Shown here: positions 60,226-64,000 of the stretch, one piece after another
How the letters are laid out: the number at the start of each line of letters is the position of its first letter
Numbering within the stretch: position 1 is the first letter of the stretch
Assembly: GCF_026262505.1 (NCBI RefSeq)
Contig: NC_067206.1
Span: 4,554,879 to 4,618,878, forward strand
Direction: 5' to 3'
Source of the DNA: Trichomonas vaginalis G3
Lineage: Eukaryota; Parabasalia; Trichomonadida; Trichomonadidae
Length of the DNA stretch: 64,000 nt
Notes under the pieces: model-generated
The model's database searches: none
What the model saw: only the letters and a program-made list of their open reading frames with translations
Told to the model about the DNA's origin: nothing
Program-made: the position numbers and the translations under genes

Positions 60226-60370
60226 TTATATATAATAATAAAAATGTTTTTACCCGAAAAGTGACAGAAAAGTGACAAAACATGAAAACATATATAATTT
60301 GTGAAAAGCGACATAAAAAGTGTCACCGGCTGGTCGGCTGGGGTTCGGTCCTCCTCTTGGGTCTTGGGCA
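60226..60370. other. Short subterminal region of Maverick B
   Basis: Contains two close copies of AAAAGTGACA and a C/G-rich stretch (CACCGGCTGGTCGGCTGGGG). Perhaps the methyltransferase promoter and a terminal protein or integrase binding zone. Confidence 0.4.
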
Positions 60371-60495
60371 AAATTTCTTATGGGCTAGAGGGCGCAACGC
60401 GCCTGGAAGCCCTCCGAATATAAACTTCATTTATACTAAACATCTTCGGGGCTAGAGGGCGCAACGCGCCTGGAAGCCCCACTACCTTTTTTTTT
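60371..60495. repeat. Right terminal inverted repeat of Maverick B, two 65-bp units
   Basis: Reverse complement of the left terminus but with two rather than four GC-rich units; ends with a run of T directly before CATTA. Confidence 0.88.
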
Positions 60496-61051
60496 CATTA
60501 TCCTTCGTTTTGAAATGTTGGCCAAAAATTTTCGTGTTATTTTTTGTGTTTCAGCATAAATTATGTATTGACTTATGAAAGATAAGCATTTTATTCATTA
60601 TCATAAAGATATACCAAAACAAATTGATAAAATTTAAAAAATGTGTATTTTAGTGGGTATTATTCTGGCCAATGCCCATTTTTAAACGATTTAATATTGA
60701 CCATATCAATAGCCGACTCAATGTAAAAATTTAGATATTATTTTTTTCATTATTCAAACTTTGATAAATTTTAGTATAATGAATGATTTTGTTTCGTGTA
60801 TGATACAGAAATGAAAAGCTTGATTAATATCATTTTGCATTTTTTCAAGAATGTTAGAGTACATCTACATTAAAAAATCGGATTCGAATTGCGATACTGC
60901 ATCAAATTGTTGCACATCTGATAAGGATCTCAAAATAGTAAAGTTAATTTTTTTGTGTTTTTTTAAGTTTTGGGCCTTAGTAAAAACACCATCTTGAGCA
61001 ATATTTTTGGGACGACGATAGGCCTTATTTGGCCTTACAGTGGACCCTTAA
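60496..61051. mobile_element. Right half of the TTAA-flanked element split by Maverick B
   Basis: Resumes at CATTATCCTTCG exactly where the left half stops in the complete copy, and ends TTACAGTGGACCCTTAA. Sequence nearly identical to 29270-29822. Confidence 0.88.
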
Positions 61052-61681
61052 CCCAAATATGAATTATCTAATGTTAAGATCCAAATTATGAATACTGATA
61101 GTTTCTACCAGATCGCAATCATACTTTATTGCGAATGAATCTTTTTGAGCAATTATTGATTCAAGAAAAGGAAATATAAAGACACTTAGGATATGTGAGG
61201 AATATGACTTCATTTAAGGTTGTTTTTATAAAAGAAATAAATGCATAATCATTTTTCAAGATATCTAAGATAAATTGCAAGCTTTTAATATCCAAGTTCA
61301 TATTACTACCGAACATTCGATCTATTCGTATGCGTAATACTGTTTAACAAAAGAATTTTATACGAAAAGATGTAAATTCGTTTAAAAATCAATGTATCTA
61401 AAAACAATTTATATTTATTCAAACAAAATAGAAACAAATAATTAATAACAATATAACCGAAGAAAGGAAGTCCTCTTCTGATGTAAAATGTTGGGATAAA
61501 ATGAGGAAACTCCTATTTATCGGATATAATTCTAATATACTTTTAAGCATACATCACTAATCTAATGCATGCATGTTGTAATTTGACTCTTTTCTGAGAG
61601 AAAAAAATATCAAATTTTGACTTGAGGAAAAATATCAATAAAATAACACAAAAAAAAAGATCAAGTTAGCCATATGTAATA
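61052..61681. other. AT-rich intergenic region
   Basis: 630 bp without a supported feature. Confidence 0.45.
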
Positions 61682-63052
61682 TCATTGCTCAGTGAAATAA
61701 TCTTTCAATCTTGGATAAACATTTGTAAGCATTGTATTCTCAAGTTTTCGGTCGTAACGTATTACAGTTGTCTTTTTAGCGTTACCGTACTTGAAAATAA
61801 GTCTTTTTGTCTTTTCTTTGTCGAATTGAATGAATTTTCTCGAAGGAATTGTAATTTCTGGCCATTTTCCTGTATATACTGCTGTCATTAACATCTCAAG
61901 GGACTTATTGAACACGTTTACTTCTAGTCTTCCACCTGTTCTTCCTGGAATTCTGTTGATTCTATTCGAAGCAATGTAGTAGAACCAGATGTTCAACGTG
62001 TGCGCAATTGCTATACATGGTGAGTTAAGGAATCTGGAGTCAATTAGTAGCAAACCGCTGTTTTGAGGGAGAAAAATCATATTAAACGAACAAGAACCGG
62101 TAGCGCTAATAAATATCTTAGTTCTTGCAAGGGTTCTCATTGTTTCAGATGCATTTAATACAAAAGTGTCCGGTAGAAGACGCCAATCGTATTGAGGAAA
62201 ATTTTTTCGTGATAAATCATATAATTGGTGCATATTAGTGACGTGGCCCCAATTTTTCTTTGCTTTGTTAATAAAAACATGCAACGTTGGCTTCAGATTT
62301 GTTAGATTATTAACTCTAAAAATGACATCATGTAAATCACGAAAAGAAACTTGAAGACCTGATATACCATAGTTAGTAACTACTACGTAAAGGTCTTTTA
62401 CGAAAATCCAGTTCTCTGGGAGCGAATGAACTCTATTTTTTTCAAATCCGAGTAAAGGCAAATAATCTCTTGCCTGAGATTCTTCACCTCTGATAAATAT
62501 ATCTGCATCTTTGGTGATTTCACTTGGAACACTGATCAATGCTCCTATCATATCCTGTAAAACGTGTCCAAATTGTGGATGATATCCAAATCCAACGACA
62601 GCTTTATCGTAGATATGAAGAAAATGCGAAACATTTAAATAAACTGGGTATTCCCATTTCATTGGGCAGGGTTGATGAAAATATCCACCAAATGTACTGA
62701 CTCCTTGTCTACTTACGTCAGCATAGATGTAATGTTGTAACTGTGTGTGCTGAAATATTAAAGAATGCTTGTCGTAATCGATCTCAAAGTCTTTATAAGT
62801 ATTATCTGAAACTAAAATTTTGTCTTCGTATAAATATTTGTTGAGAGTGTAGTTATGGATGATTTCTGTTAATCGAAGTATGTGTAATTTCGAAATATTC
62901 TTTAAGGGTGGCGAATAATTTATTATTTTACTCGATGCGGATGTTCTTAAAAAGGATGCTAATAGGATTATGGTAACAACTGGAAAAAATAACAGTAAGT
63001 CTGTATTTATGAAGAACGAAATATAGTATTTCCAGTTCAACCATTTCCGCAT
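61682..63052 (-). CDS. Glycosyltransferase family 61-like (DUF563) type II membrane protein
   Basis: 456 aa. Short cytosolic N-terminus, one membrane helix (about 18-36), then a luminal domain. The family pattern is visible: YHPQFGHVLQDMIGAL (GH-x-L-x-D), a mid-region with IFIRGEESQARDYLPLLGF, and near the C-terminus IFISATGSCSFNMIFLPQNS (the A-x-G-x-x-x-x-N-x-x-F motif). GT61 enzymes transfer xylose, arabinose or N-acetylglucosamine in the Golgi or ER. Trichomonads carry many such genes, perhaps for surface glycans. The acceptor cannot be predicted. Confidence 0.78.
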   Translation of the reverse strand: MRKWLNWKYYISFFINTDLLLFFPVVTIILLASFLRTSASSKIINYSPPLKNISKLHILRLTEIIHNYTLNKYLYEDKILVSDNTYKDFEIDYDKHSLIFQHTQLQHYIYADVSRQGVSTFGGYFHQPCPMKWEYPVYLNVSHFLHIYDKAVVGFGYHPQFGHVLQDMIGALISVPSEITKDADIFIRGEESQARDYLPLLGFEKNRVHSLPENWIFVKDLYVVVTNYGISGLQVSFRDLHDVIFRVNNLTNLKPTLHVFINKAKKNWGHVTNMHQLYDLSRKNFPQYDWRLLPDTFVLNASETMRTLARTKIFISATGSCSFNMIFLPQNSGLLLIDSRFLNSPCIAIAHTLNIWFYYIASNRINRIPGRTGGRLEVNVFNKSLEMLMTAVYTGKWPEITIPSRKFIQFDKEKTKRLIFKYGNAKKTTVIRYDRKLENTMLTNVYPRLKDYFTEQ

Positions 63053-63092
63053 AATAATTGAGATGAAGAATAAACAAAAAAGATTTCACTTT

Positions 63093-63123
63093 TGTTGTAA
63101 ACAGAAATTCATCAAAAGTGACA
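63093..63123. repeat. 31-bp inverted repeat, left copy
   Basis: Perfect reverse complement of 63903-63933, about 40 bp upstream of the GT61-type start; it encloses the long palindrome. Confidence 0.85.
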
Positions 63124-63263
63124 GCTCTCAATTTTTTGACATTTGTAAATTCTAAATTGAATGAGAAAAATGAAATAATACTAAGCATAATACAATATTC
63201 TAGATTTAATTATAATTAGGAAAAAGTTAGTTTTGAGAGTACTTTTCATAGGCATATAGAATG

Positions 63264-63772
63264 AAATCTTCTGAAAAATAATATCACATAAACTCATATT
63301 ATTTTCTAATATATAACTATTTTATATAAAAATCAAATTCAATGATCTTAAAAGCGAAGGATAAACCTCAAAATTTACGAATATAATGAGTGGGAATATA
63401 ATGCTTATCTATCATAAAACCATATGAAATATTAATTTTTGCTTTACGCCTAATTTTTGACGACAATTAGCAAGAAGAATTGCATGATAAATAAAAACAT
63501 TTAATCAAAGTCAATTTTATTTTTCATATTCAAATGGACTGAGTGTTAACATTTAACATTTTTTGCTAATTGTCGTCAAAAATTAGGCGTAAAGCAAAAA
63601 TTGATATTTCATATGGTTTTATGATAGATAAGCATTATATTCCCACTCATTATATTCGTAAATTTTGAGGTTTATCCTTCGCTTTTAAGATCATTGAATT
63701 TGATTTTTATATAAAATAGTTATATATTAGAAAATAATATGAGTTTATGTGATATTATTTTTCAGAAGATTT
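63264..63772. repeat. Near-perfect long inverted repeat (210-bp arms, 89-bp loop)
   Basis: Arms 63264-63473 and 63563-63772 are reverse complements with a single difference that I can see. The loop is AT-rich. No open frame, and no clear target duplication at the outer ends. Could be a foldback element or an inverted duplication; a transcript would form a long double-stranded RNA. Confidence 0.92.
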
Positions 63773-64000
63773 TGTGTTCTTCTTCAAAATTTTATTTTTT
63801 TATTAAAAAGAATCTTTACAAAATATACATTTACTTTAATTAATATTTAAAAACGTGCTCTATCAAAAGTTCCAAAAATTCAATATTTTAGCTTTTCTGA
63901 GGTGTCACTTTTGATGAATTTCTGTTTACAACACTTTTGAGCGGAAATACATCTATAATGACATTTTATAATAATTTCGTTTACTGGATTTTGAATTGAA
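63773..64000. other. AT-rich DNA at the window end
   Basis: Contains the right copy (63903-63933) of the 31-bp inverted repeat. Otherwise nothing is supported. Confidence 0.5.

Larger units (their letters stand above)
35661..60495. mobile_element. Maverick/Polinton element B (complete, partly broken), about 24.8 kb
   Basis: Both ends are visible: TIRs begin with a run of A followed by GGTAGTGGGGC and contain GC-rich 65-bp units. The target duplication is CATTA (35656-35660 and 60496-60500), and the host sequence interrupted is a TTAA-flanked element. Contents: major capsid, penton-like, packaging ATPase, SF3 helicase, KilA-N, type B polymerase, integrase, fibre/collar, several small virion-type genes and an adenine methyltransferase. 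Several genes are broken (of the order of a dozen breaks in all, concentrated in polymerase, ATPase and fibre regions). A mariner is inserted at 57445-58744. Age: younger than the element it splits, older than the mariner. Confidence 0.92.

Overview
The window is nuclear DNA of a trichomonad protist, most likely Tritrichomonas foetus or a close relative. The evidence is very AT-rich, apparently intronless genes, a BspA-like leucine-rich surface protein, a two-repeat Myb protein, a beta-helix surface protein, a GT61-type glycosyltransferase, large Maverick/Polinton elements and a mariner transposon. The species is an inference, because no ribosomal RNA or other diagnostic marker is present.

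Layout. (1) 1 to about 8,100 is the right-hand part of a Maverick (element A), cut by the window edge. Its genes look open: fibre protein, penton-like protein, packaging ATPase, capsid-associated proteins. (2) 8,100-11,600 is AT-rich DNA with no convincing gene. (3) 11,614-35,100 is a host gene block: HAD nucleotidase, a PQ-loop-like membrane protein with a Pro/Gln tail, a 1,063-aa helical protein, a four-fold repeated STPGR axonemal-type protein, a membrane-anchored thioredoxin/PDI protein, a beta-helix protein, a U5-40K-like WD40 protein, a BspA-like protein, a Myb protein, a PRMT1-like methyltransferase and a CCCH zinc-finger protein. Between the first two genes, at 12,868-13,180, lie five different hairpins placed head to tail. 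(4) 35,110-61,051 is a three-level nest. A 1.1-kb non-autonomous TTAA-flanked element is split by a 24.8-kb Maverick (element B, 35,661-60,495, 5-bp target duplication CATTA), which carries an intact-looking 1.3-kb mariner (57,445-58,744). (5) 61,682-63,052 is a GT61-type glycosyltransferase, followed by a nearly perfect 210-bp-arm palindrome.

Element B has the classic Maverick toolkit: integrase, protein-primed type B DNA polymerase, packaging ATPase, double-jelly-roll major capsid protein, penton-like protein, SF3 helicase, KilA-N protein, fibre genes and an adenine-specific DNA methyltransferase beside one terminus. Several of these genes are broken, so B reads as a fossil, although a fairly young one: its termini and target duplication are intact. 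A and B share several gene families and a GGTGAAAAA-type iteron/hairpin motif. Both carry fibre proteins with phage-type Lys-Ala-Asp-Lys-x-His-Thr-His repeats, and B also has a phage tail-collar-like domain.

The observations most worth following up are the hairpin array at 12,868-13,180, the phage-like fibre/collar modules in the Mavericks, the small GC-rich triloop hairpins scattered in element A, the 65-bp hairpin units that differ in copy number between the two ends of element B, and an in-frame TAG with continued coding composition in the PQ-loop-like gene.
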